Source of the DNA: Prosapia bicincta
Taxonomy: Eukaryota; Arthropoda; Insecta; Hemiptera; Cercopidae
Reading direction: 5' to 3'
Length of the DNA stretch: 64,000 nt
NCBI GenBank assembly: GCA_036971475.1
Contig: JBAIZL010000001.1
Location: 287,591,925 to 287,655,924, forward strand
Part shown: in pieces, positions 33,647 through 42,179 of the stretch
Layout: every line of letters starts with the position of its first letter
Position numbering within the stretch: position 1 is the stretch's first letter
Made by a program: the position numbers and the translations under genes
Notes under the pieces: model-generated
What the model was told of the DNA's origin: nothing
What the model saw: the letters and a program-made list of their open reading frames with translations, nothing else
Databases searched by the model: none

Positions 33647-34723
33647 ATGGCAACGCCAACATTAAAAAAGGAGTATCTTGACATGATACCCGAGTATAGT
33701 CGAGAGCCCACAATGCTCCACAGATTTATCTCAATATGTGATAAGATAGTGAATAAGTTTTATGTAAGCGAAAATCCAGAGGATTTTCAAAATGAGTATC
33801 TGTTCTCCTCTATTCTTTCTAAATTAAAAGGCCAAGCACTGGAAATGGTTGTAAACTCTAACTCTTACAATTGGCACGAAACTAGAAAAGTATTATTAAT
33901 TAGTTATTCAGACAAAAGAGATTGTTTCACATTAAACTTAGAGATGTCAGAATTAAAACAAGAAAGTAACGAATCACCATTTCAATTCTATGAGAAAATT
34001 CAAAAGTTACTAAATTTACAAATTTCATTTTTTATGAATAAAGAGCCTCAAAGGCAGATGGCTAAAGACATTTTAATAGAATACGTTCAGAAACTAGCTT
34101 TAAGAGTTCTCCTTAGGGGTTTGCATGAACCCATCGGGTCACTAATGCGTACCAAGAACCCTAACACTCTTAGTGAAGCACTTAATATGCTCACAAACGA
34201 CTTTCAATTTAAAAATAATAAAATGTTTACTCAGCCAAGCAAACAACCAGTCTTTCAGAAAAGCCAAACTCATAACGTAAGAAGACCAATACATACTGAA
34301 TTTAAATACCACCAAATACCTAAACAACCTTATCAACACCCAAATCCTTCCTATAGACCACCAACTTTTGCTAATCAGGGTCAGCCTCAAAGGGGACAAC
34401 CAAACAACAACACTACTAAACCTCAGTATCCTCAGCGAAATACGGGTTATCAACCTACCCCTATGAGTATTTCCACCAGACAGACAGATAGGCCTTCTAG
34501 ACAAACGAATTTGTATCAAATGACCGGACAAGGAGCCGAAAAAGACGATTACACTATGTACCAGACTAATGGACAAGAATCATTCGCTTTTGAAGAAGAG
34601 CTCGGGAAAGAAGAGTACTTCGAAGAATCCCAAAATTTAACCGACAACTACGAAGAAGAGACCGCTAAAATCGATCAGGACGATTTTTTAGGACATACAA
34701 GCCTCGGAATCGATTTTCAATAA
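33647..34723 (+). CDS. gag: Gag polyprotein of the Gypsy element
   Basis: 358 aa, the structural protein that forms the cytoplasmic virus-like particle and packages the element RNA. Residues about 1-190 look like an errantivirus-type capsid: a helical start with LDMIPEYSREPTMLHRF, then DFQNEYLFSSILSKLKGQAL and the ALRVLLRGLHEPIGSLMR segment followed by NTLSEALNML. Residues about 200-300 are Pro/Gln/Asn/Arg-rich with PTPMSISTRQT, a motif type seen in insect Gypsy Gags. Residues about 305-358 are acidic. There is no CCHC zinc knuckle; the basic Gln/Arg-rich region probably binds RNA instead, as in errantiviruses. The start is the first ATG after the leader. The stop TAA (34721-34723) overlaps the pol ATG as TAATG, and a slippery heptamer lies 31 nt before the stop. 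Confidence 0.93.
   Translation: MATPTLKKEYLDMIPEYSREPTMLHRFISICDKIVNKFYVSENPEDFQNEYLFSSILSKLKGQALEMVVNSNSYNWHETRKVLLISYSDKRDCFTLNLEMSELKQESNESPFQFYEKIQKLLNLQISFFMNKEPQRQMAKDILIEYVQKLALRVLLRGLHEPIGSLMRTKNPNTLSEALNMLTNDFQFKNNKMFTQPSKQPVFQKSQTHNVRRPIHTEFKYHQIPKQPYQHPNPSYRPPTFANQGQPQRGQPNNNTTKPQYPQRNTGYQPTPMSISTRQTDRPSRQTNLYQMTGQGAEKDDYTMYQTNGQESFAFEEELGKEEYFEESQNLTDNYEEETAKIDQDDFLGHTSLGIDFQ
34684..34690 (+). promoter_or_regulatory. -1 ribosomal frameshift slippery site between gag and pol
   Basis: T TTT TTA in the gag reading phase (codons TTT at 34685-34687 and TTA at 34688-34690, Gag residues 347-348). The pol frame is exactly -1 relative to gag and is open from 34669 through the pol ATG at 34723, with no stop between, so slippage here would fuse Gag to Pol. 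A weak downstream pairing (ATTTTC at 34713 with GAAAAT at 34738) is the only stem I can see. The alternative is termination-reinitiation at TAATG. Confidence 0.75.
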
Positions 34724-37700
34724 TGAATCTACAAAGCGAAAATAACGAGCTACCATTTATATACGACACAAACACCAAATCTAGAATATTAATTGACACA
34801 GGCAGTACTAGATCATTTATGCGAAAATCTTTAGGCTGGAAAAATTTTAAAACAAGCATTAAAAAAGAGCCGTTTGAAGTAATCACCGCACACGGCACTT
34901 CAAAAGAAAATTTTTGTTGCACCATACCTCTGTTGTCTAAAAAAGCAATTAAATTTTATTTATTTGACTTTCATCAGAATTTTGACCTATTACTAGGGCT
35001 AGACAATATAAAGGATTTAGGAATAAGCTTAGACTTTATAAATAATAAATTAATACTTTGTGATGAGGAAATCCCTATTCAATATTTTAACACTGAAAAA
35101 GGAAGTTGTAATAAAACAGACAGCACGTCAATAAAGCAGGAACAATTTAGTTATGTTATACAAGCCCGCACTAGCCAAACAGTTAAATTAAAAATACAAA
35201 ATATTCATAATGGAGAAGGTATTTTACCACACAAACAAGTGAACGGATTAGAAATTCCGCAGTGTATAGTTTCAGTGCATAAGGGTGAAGCCTATTGCCC
35301 TATTATAAACAATACGGAAGAAAATGTAAAATTAACAATAAGTAAACCATTAGAAGTAAAATCTTTAGAGGAATATAATATTTTCAGACCTGATGCAATG
35401 CAAATGAACGCTAATTTCAATTTATTAGATTATAAACAAAAAAATTCGAGAAGAAAAAATTTAGATTTATCAAAATTTAGAATGGAACATATGAACTCGG
35501 AAGAAAAATCCGCTATAACAAGTTTAATAAAAGATTATGCAGATTTATTCCATATTGAGGGAAACGATTTAACTTTTACCAACCAAATAAAACATGTTAT
35601 TAGGACTACTGATGAAATTCCCGTATACTCCAGAAATTATAGATATCCAGAGATTTACAAGAACGAAATTAATAAACAAACTGAGGACATGCTTGAACAA
35701 GGAATTATTAGACCTTCAAATTCTCCATGGAACTCTCCTGTCTGGATTGTACCCAAAAAACAAGACGCTTCTGGCAAAAGAAAATTTCGATTAGTAATAG
35801 ATTTTAGAGGATTAAACAAGAAAACAATTGACGATAAATTTCCCTTGCCAAACATTACCGACATATTAGATAAATTAGGACGATCTCAGTATTTTACAAC
35901 TTTAGATTTAGCCTCAGGATTTCACCAAGTAGAAATGGATAAAAATAGCATAGAAAAAACAGCGTTTTCAACAGAAACGGGACACTATGAATTTTTAAGA
36001 ATGCCATTTGGACTAAAGAATAGCCCCCCTACATTTCAAAGAATTATGAATAACATTCTGAGAGGAATCCAAAATGAAACATGTTTAGTTTATTTAGACG
36101 ATATTATAATTTACTCCACTAGCCTCCAAGAACATATACAAAGACTTAAAGAAGTATTCGACAGATTACGCAAAGCCAACTTTAAAGTACAGCTGGATAA
36201 AACAGAATTTTTAAGAAAAGAAGTAGCGTATCTAGGGCATGTTGTTACACCGGAAGGCGTAAAACCTAACCCAGCAAAGATTTTGGCAATCAAAAACTAT
36301 CCAATACCCAAAACCACCAAACAAATTAAAGGATTTTTAGGACTAATAGGCTATTATCGAAAATTTATTAAAAACTTCGCCAAGATAACAAAACCCTTTA
36401 CTAACTGTTTAAAGAAAAATGCAAAAATAAACATAGAAAATCCAGACTTCATAGAATGTTTTGAAACATGTAAAAATATACTGACTAATGAGCCCCTTCT
36501 ACAATACCCAGATTTTGAAAAGGAGTTTACTCTAACAACAGACGCTAGTAATTTTGCACTAGGAGCAATTTTAAGCCAGGACAAAAATGGAAAGGACCTT
36601 CCTATAGCGTATGCCAGCAGAACTTTAAACGACAGCGAAACTAATTACTCCGCGATTGAAAAGGAATTACTAGCAATCGTATGGGCCACTAAACACTTTA
36701 GGCCTTATTTATTTGGAAGAAAATTTAAAATTTATACAGACCATAAACCTTTACAATGGTTATTTTCAGTTAAAGAACCAAATTCCAAGCTTTTAAGATG
36801 GAGATTAAAATTAGAGGAATATGATTATGACATAAGATACAAAAAAGGCAAATTAAACCAAAACGCCGATGCCTTATCTAGAATACAATTGAACATTACT
36901 AATAAAAGGTCAACAAACACCCAACACACTGTAGAACCAGACCTTGATTTATCTCGAGCTGGATTAATCCAACGTTTCTTCCCGGAATTAAATGAAGATA
37001 ACGAGTCTATGGTCGTACAACTCGACGCAACAGATAATGCCAACTTAGAGTACGATCAAGAAAGTGACAGTCAAACCGTGCATTCCAACTTCGAAGGGAA
37101 CACCCAAATTGAAATACCAATTTCCGACGAACCTGTAAACTTTGGGAGAAATCAAATATTTTTGTCATTAGTAAAATACGAACCAAAGAAAGTAAAAATT
37201 ATAAAACTATTCGGAACTTCAAAAATTCGTTTAATGGTCGAAATATCAGAAAATTACTTTAAAGAAGACATAGTTAACTTTGTAAAATCATATTTGGTAC
37301 CCAAAATAAAATATAATCTATATTTTGAAGACGATTTTTACGAGAAATTTGCATCATGCGTAGCCAAAAATTTCAAACAAACTGAACTAAATTTGGTTAA
37401 GTGTAATAACAAACTCTTAGACCTAACTTCGGAAGAAGATACCTTAGAAACGATAAGTAATTATCATGTCAGCAAAACCAATCACCGAGGGATACAAGAA
37501 ACATACGAACAAATTAAGCGAAGATATTATTGGCCTAATTTAAAATCACTAATCCAAAATTTCATAAATCAGTGTGACATATGTCAAAGAACCAAATATG
37601 ACAGAATCCCCTTACAATTAGAGATGAACTTGACGCCTACAGCTGCAAGGCCTTTCCAGATAATTCACATCGACACTATCTCTTTAGAAAAGAATGCGTT

Positions 37701-38511
37701 TATCAGCATTGTCGACAGTTTCACAAAGTATGCTCAAGCTTATCGCTTGGGAAGCTCTCAAGCTACAGAGATTGCAGACAAGTTATTAGATTACTTTGCG
37801 CAGTTCTGCTTACCAACAGTTATTATCTCAGACAATGGAACGGAGTTTAATAACAGGATTGTGAAGGAGATATTAGACCTGCATAAAATCAAAATCCATT
37901 TTATCAGTACACAAAACCCCCAATCAAACGGATTATGTGAAAGATTTCATTCCACCTTAATAGAACACATAAGGCTGTTAAACAATCAAATCGAATTTAA
38001 AAAAGACAGTATAATTAAGAAAGTCAAATATGCTATAATTGCCTATAACAATAGCATTCATTCAGTCACAAAATTAACGCCGTGCGAAGTCTTATTTGGA
38101 CACATAAATTCAAACAATTTATTAGATATAGATTTAGAAAAACAAATTGTAAATGACTACGTTTTAAACCATAAGGAAAAAACAAAAATACTTTACGAAA
38201 ACATTAGGGATAGCAATCAAAGAATTAAAGAAAAAGTTTTAGAAAAAAGGAATGTAAACAAAGAACCACTTCCAGAAATACCATCTGAAGTTTATATAAA
38301 ATCAGTTCAGAAGCAAAGCAAAACTAAAAACAGATATAGCAAGGAAGAAATAGCTTCGATAGATAAAGAAAGAAAAACTGGAAAAATAAAGCCTAGACAT
38401 CATAACACAAAAGACAAAATACATTTGTCGAAAATTAAAAGGCCTAAGAAGATAAAAAATGTAATTAATGACCAAAATCCTTCTTGTTCATATTCAACAC
38501 AATCAAATTAA
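34723..38511 (+). CDS. pol: Pol polyprotein (protease, reverse transcriptase, RNase H, integrase)
   Basis: 1262 aa from the ATG; probably made as a Gag-Pol fusion. The aspartic protease has LIDTGSTRSF with catalytic D25 and a DLLLGLDNI flap-side motif near residue 88. The reverse transcriptase (about 290-520) carries TLDLASGFHQV (D395), RMPFGLKNSPPTFQR (426-440) and YLDD (457-460; D459, D460). RNase H (about 600-720) has D607, E648, D673 and D716. The integrase zinc domain is H915, H921, C951, C954. The integrase core is D984, D1037 and E1073, giving exactly D,D(35)E. The C-terminus is Lys-rich and contains VYIKSVQKQSKTKNRYSKEE, like the tails of 17.6/297/Tom integrases. Every catalytic residue is present and there is no internal stop. 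Translation by -1 frameshift is more likely than independent initiation. Confidence 0.97.
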   Translation: MNLQSENNELPFIYDTNTKSRILIDTGSTRSFMRKSLGWKNFKTSIKKEPFEVITAHGTSKENFCCTIPLLSKKAIKFYLFDFHQNFDLLLGLDNIKDLGISLDFINNKLILCDEEIPIQYFNTEKGSCNKTDSTSIKQEQFSYVIQARTSQTVKLKIQNIHNGEGILPHKQVNGLEIPQCIVSVHKGEAYCPIINNTEENVKLTISKPLEVKSLEEYNIFRPDAMQMNANFNLLDYKQKNSRRKNLDLSKFRMEHMNSEEKSAITSLIKDYADLFHIEGNDLTFTNQIKHVIRTTDEIPVYSRNYRYPEIYKNEINKQTEDMLEQGIIRPSNSPWNSPVWIVPKKQDASGKRKFRLVIDFRGLNKKTIDDKFPLPNITDILDKLGRSQYFTTLDLASGFHQVEMDKNSIEKTAFSTETGHYEFLRMPFGLKNSPPTFQRIMNNILRGIQNETCLVYLDDIIIYSTSLQEHIQRLKEVFDRLRKANFKVQLDKTEFLRKEVAYLGHVVTPEGVKPNPAKILAIKNYPIPKTTKQIKGFLGLIGYYRKFIKNFAKITKPFTNCLKKNAKINIENPDFIECFETCKNILTNEPLLQYPDFEKEFTLTTDASNFALGAILSQDKNGKDLPIAYASRTLNDSETNYSAIEKELLAIVWATKHFRPYLFGRKFKIYTDHKPLQWLFSVKEPNSKLLRWRLKLEEYDYDIRYKKGKLNQNADALSRIQLNITNKRSTNTQHTVEPDLDLSRAGLIQRFFPELNEDNESMVVQLDATDNANLEYDQESDSQTVHSNFEGNTQIEIPISDEPVNFGRNQIFLSLVKYEPKKVKIIKLFGTSKIRLMVEISENYFKEDIVNFVKSYLVPKIKYNLYFEDDFYEKFASCVAKNFKQTELNLVKCNNKLLDLTSEEDTLETISNYHVSKTNHRGIQETYEQIKRRYYWPNLKSLIQNFINQCDICQRTKYDRIPLQLEMNLTPTAARPFQIIHIDTISLEKNAFISIVDSFTKYAQAYRLGSSQATEIADKLLDYFAQFCLPTVIISDNGTEFNNRIVKEILDLHKIKIHFISTQNPQSNGLCERFHSTLIEHIRLLNNQIEFKKDSIIKKVKYAIIAYNNSIHSVTKLTPCEVLFGHINSNNLLDIDLEKQIVNDYVLNHKEKTKILYENIRDSNQRIKEKVLEKRNVNKEPLPEIPSEVYIKSVQKQSKTKNRYSKEEIASIDKERKTGKIKPRHHNTKDKIHLSKIKRPKKIKNVINDQNPSCSYSTQSN

Positions 38512-39278
38512 AATCCCAACCATACCTTTGTCCATTAATTCTATGCAAGAAACTTTATTAAACTTTTAAACAACATTGTTTTTATTAATTGTATGTGTTA
38601 CAAACTTTTGTAATTAATTAAATGATATAAGACTAATTATGGTAATAAATATTGTTAATTATTTGAAATATGTTAATCACAAAAAGAAATGTAATTGAAG
38701 AAAATTAGAAACTATACTCTTAAAGAGATAACAAAACAAAAAGAATTCTTATAAACTGACTAGAATCCTTATCAAATCTATAACAGGCAAGTTGAATGTA
38801 AATGATGGAAAAAATTATGAAAAATTATATAAAACTTTTATTGTAATCAATGTAAATTTTGTAGAACAAAAATTAGATTCTGATAACAATTGTATATGTT
38901 ATAAACATTTTGTATCTATCCTATGATAGAAAAAACTCATTATAAATTGTATTAATCAATTCCAAATACTTTTGCTCAGTTGAATTATAATGAACAGAAA
39001 ATTAGACTGTAAAATGCCCATCATCAAAAACAATAACGCCTACAAACTACGAGGATACTGCGTTGGAAATCGCAGACAACCCATTTAACTGGATCTTGGA
39101 AATCAACCTTTGCCTGGTGACTTTCTCCAGTGAAGAGGACTTCAACCCATGCCGAAAATTGCCCTTTACGGAGGCCTATTCAGCAGCTTATATACTTCGC
39201 CCTCATCAAGAAGATGAAGAGGACCTCAACCGATGCCGAAACTTCGCCAACCCCCGAAGTTTTCTTTAGGGATGGAGG
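38512..39278 (+). other. 3' non-coding region of the LTR element; no env
   Basis: 767 bp between pol and the 3' LTR. The first ~550 bp are very AT-rich with frequent stops in all frames. A 68-aa frame (39063-39269) contains two diverged direct copies of GAAGAGGACTTCAACCCATG-type sequence (39132-39163 and 39217-39249, each continuing GCCGAAA). It has no signal peptide, furin-like site or transmembrane segment, so it is not an env remnant that I can recognise. Confidence 0.75.
39268..39278 (+). other. Polypurine tract
   Basis: AGGGATGGAGG directly before the 3' LTR, nearly all purine; it primes plus-strand synthesis. Confidence 0.85.
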
Positions 39279-39570
39279 AGTTATATAAACATTTTATGTG
39301 AACATTTCATAATTAAATGCGTGCTAGGAAAATTCCTGCTTACGCAGCTTTAGTATTATATAGGTGTGAGAACAGAGCCCCGGCAGTGTGTAAGTCGCCT
39401 CTGTATCGCACAGACGTTTTCCACTCCGATTGAGTGCATATCAATTGTATTGTTTTATTAAGTAAAATTTATGTAACAGTTTTCTAAATTAATTGTTTAT
39501 TAAATTCAAAGGTTTGTTAAAAATAAAAATCATTTTTAAAAACCTTTCTTGCTTAATATAAAACGTAACT
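39279..39570 (+). repeat. 3' LTR
   Basis: 292 bp, AGTTA...TAACT, identical to the 5' LTR as far as can be judged by reading. Followed by the target duplication TATA (39571-39574). Confidence 0.96.
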
Positions 39571-39757
<187 letters not shown>

Positions 39758-39760
<3 letters not shown>

Positions 39761-40633
39761 AAGCTTTTCCATGTATGTAAGCTTTTTCTTTGCGTGCTTC
39801 ACATTTTTTCAAGAAACAAATATGAACAACGCAAAGACCACAAACAGGTCATCCACTGAGTGACAAAGATGTGCTAAGCCGACCTTCTTATCGAAGGAAC
39901 TTCCGAAAATATTCCAATTTCATTTCCGTTAAAGCCTAACTCACAGCTGACTCATTGCTTTATATTCCCCCTCTTCTCGCTCTCTCTCCCCCACTAATTG
40001 AAAATGATCATTGTTGTCATGTAAAGAACAAGAAAATGTTATGAACTTACTATCAATACGTAATTTATACTAGTACTATAATATAAGTATACAAAGTAAG
40101 TAAGTGCTTATAAAGAATAGCATGAGAAAGTTGTCACGGCCCGGTTCGGTTCACAGTGCGGCAACAAACGTTGAGATCAGTTTAATTTAAAACGTTGTGT
40201 TTTATTGGTCGTAAAGCGGATACTTAAACTTTGGGCGCTAAACGTTAAGTTTAAATTGCCTTCCGCGCACATTTATCGCTTACACCTAAGTCTGTTTCCA
40301 ATGCCACACTCCTTGCGAAACGGGCTAGCATCCTTAAACATCAGGATCGGGAATTATTTTCAGAAAATTAATTTACTTGGAATTTATTTTCGTCGAAAGG
40401 AGTATAACACGAATGGCTCGGCTGTCAGAGTTTTAACAGCGGCTTGGTTTTGATCCTTATCGCCGTAGAGCCAACCAAACGATCGCCTACAAATTAGAAA
40501 TAGACTACATGCAATAACACAACCACGAGAGTAAAATTTTGAGAGTTAAGAATTAGTTATTTATTTGAAAACATAATGAAATGTTTATTTAAAAAAGTAT
40601 GGTCTTCTTGAAAATTAAAAACAAGGAATTCTT

Positions 40634-40636
<3 letters not shown>
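39758..40636. other. Non-coding stretch, no recognised gene
   Basis: No supported gene; an 82-aa frame at 40205-40453 is unrecognised. Confidence 0.45.

Positions 40637-40695
<59 letters not shown>
40637..40695. repeat. (TA)n microsatellite, left of palindrome
   Basis: Uninterrupted TA dinucleotides abutting the palindrome. Confidence 0.95.
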
Positions 40696-40701
<6 letters not shown>

Positions 40702-40741
40702 CAACATAGGTTATTCAAATACAAAATATTTATTAATTTAT

Positions 40742-40786
40742 ATCCAAAGCTTTTCGTCGGTAAACAGTACCAACATCATCAGGAAT
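40742..40786 (-). ncRNA. Hammerhead-like core, left arm
   Basis: On the minus strand: ATTC (40786-40783), CTGATGA (40782-40776), T, GTTGG ... CCGAC (5-bp stem II including one U-G), GAAA (40755-40752), palindrome AGCT, UU, GGAT (stem I partner of ATTC with one U-G). Of the two arms this one has the intact stem II. Confidence 0.55.
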
Positions 40787-40810
40787 GAAAATTACAATAT
40801 TGTAATTTTC

Positions 40811-40855
40811 ATTCCTGATGATGTTCGTACAGTTTACCGACGAAAATCTTTGGAT
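40811..40855 (+). ncRNA. Hammerhead-like core, right arm
   Basis: ATTC (40811-40814), CTGATGA (40815-40821), T, GTTCG ... CCGAC (40837-40841; one mismatch), GAAA (40842-40845), ATCTTT, GGAT (40852-40855). It differs from the left arm by a stem II mismatch and by loss of the stem III palindrome (ATCT for AGCT). Confidence 0.45.
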
Positions 40856-40922
40856 ATAAATTAATAAATATTCTTGTATTTGAATAACCTATGTTGTTTT
40901 AAATTATTAAACAAGAAAACGC

Positions 40923-40923
<1 letters not shown>

Positions 40924-40989
<66 letters not shown>
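40924..40989. repeat. (TA)n microsatellite, right of palindrome
   Basis: Uninterrupted TA dinucleotides following ACAAGAAAACGCAT. Confidence 0.95.
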
Positions 40990-40994
<5 letters not shown>

Positions 40995-42179
40995 CATAAC
41001 GTATGAGGCTAAAGAATAAATTCAGTTTATATCCAAAAAGAAAAATAGTCGGAAGAAATATTTTGCATAAGCGTCAAGAATAGTTACTAAAATTACGTAC
41101 AAAGTGCATGATCATTGTTGTATTTCGAGTGTAGTCATAAAGGGGCTGAGGAAACTTTAACAAAAGAAGAGTCCAACTATTTTAAGATAGGACTTTCCAA
41201 AGACCAAGATACCTGTGTTATAATAATAGATACTGTGCCGTTAGAGTAAGCTTTTTGTAGAGGAGTATTGGGATAACCAAATTAACGAAAATACGTGAGG
41301 GGGGAGATATGACGCAAGGTTGGAATTGATCAGAAAGTCTTGCGGGAACGTCAGAAGAAGGCAAACGTATGGGGGGGGGACCAAATGTCAGTAATGTTAA
41401 TAAGGGGTAAATTATGTTAATAGAATTATGGGAAATGTAAAAATTTGTATGTGTTTTAATTTTAAAAAATTTCGAAGTAAATAATTTAGTAAGAATTAGG
41501 AAAAATAAGTTAGTTATGTGAAAGTGCATCGAAGCAGTATCAACGGACAAGATCCCAGGAATCAACAAACAATAAGTACTTTTTTTCTACATTAAAATTC
41601 GCGACAGAGATTTATAAATAATAAATTCAGAAAAATTTAAAATATTTTAGTATAAAATAATAATCTAGTTTTTTTCACCACGTTACAATTTATAAAGAGA
41701 TCCATAATAACGACCCAGAGAAAGAGAAATTAACACTGTCATTATTAAACTTTATTGTAATAACCTAAAGCCTCAAGAACCCACCTTTGTTTTTTTTGTA
41801 ATTGTAGTTTTAGTTAAGGAATCAATTTTGTCACTAAATAGTACTAAGGTAAATGGGTATAATGTGTGTTAATTAAATGTCAAGAGTAAATGCAAGTTAC
41901 GTTAAAATTGATATTGGTGTTAATTAATTAGCGACCTTATGTCACTGGTTAGGATGTGTTACCTAGAAAGGAGAATAATACATACTATGACTTCAATTGG
42001 ACGTTACGTTCTGGCGTAGGGTGCACGCAAAGTACGAACACGTATGGTTGCTAGTCGCCCACATAATCAGCGTCTGGAATGTGTACATAAACTCAATAAC
42101 ATGTAATAAAACCTTTCCCCGGAAAAGCATAATCATCTTTAAGATCACGTGGAACAGTTATCGGGACCTCAATATAGAT
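40990..42179. other. Non-coding stretch, no recognised gene
   Basis: No supported gene; a 116-aa minus frame (41218-41568) includes a Pro-rich stretch over a G8 run and is unrecognised. Confidence 0.45.

Larger units (their letters stand above)
33045..39570 (+). mobile_element. Complete Ty3/Gypsy LTR retrotransposon (17.6/297-like), 6526 bp
   Basis: LTR (33045-33336), primer binding site, leader, gag, pol, 3' non-coding region, polypurine tract and LTR (39279-39570) are all present. The target duplication is TATA (33041-33044 and 39571-39574), inside a TA microsatellite, which matches the TATA-like target choice of the 17.6/297 group. Both ORFs are intact and the LTRs look identical by eye, so insertion is recent and the element may be mobile. 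The pol order protease-RT-RNase H-integrase is that of Ty3/Gypsy. Unlike the insect errantiviruses it most resembles, no env-sized ORF follows pol. Confidence 0.96.
40696..40902. mobile_element. 207-bp near-perfect palindrome, PLE-like terminal repeat pair
   Basis: Two arms of about 103 bp meet at ACAAT/ATTGT (centre 40798/40799). The arms run from TTAAAACAACATAGGTTATT inwards to CATCATCAGGAATGAAAATT, with the mirror in the right arm, and differ at only a few bases. Each arm carries one hammerhead-like core, so the element is head-to-head. TA tracts flank both sides. A collapsed relative is at 2866-3026. Inverted terminal copies of this kind are typical of PLE insertions. No coding sequence. 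Confidence 0.78.

Noticed and set aside
34142..34925. Minus-strand frames of 144 and 86 aa opposite gag and pol
   Set aside because: Shadows of intact plus-strand genes.
39063..39269. 68-aa frame after pol as a possible env or accessory protein
   Set aside because: Too short, no signal peptide or membrane segment; it contains an internal direct repeat and abuts the polypurine tract.
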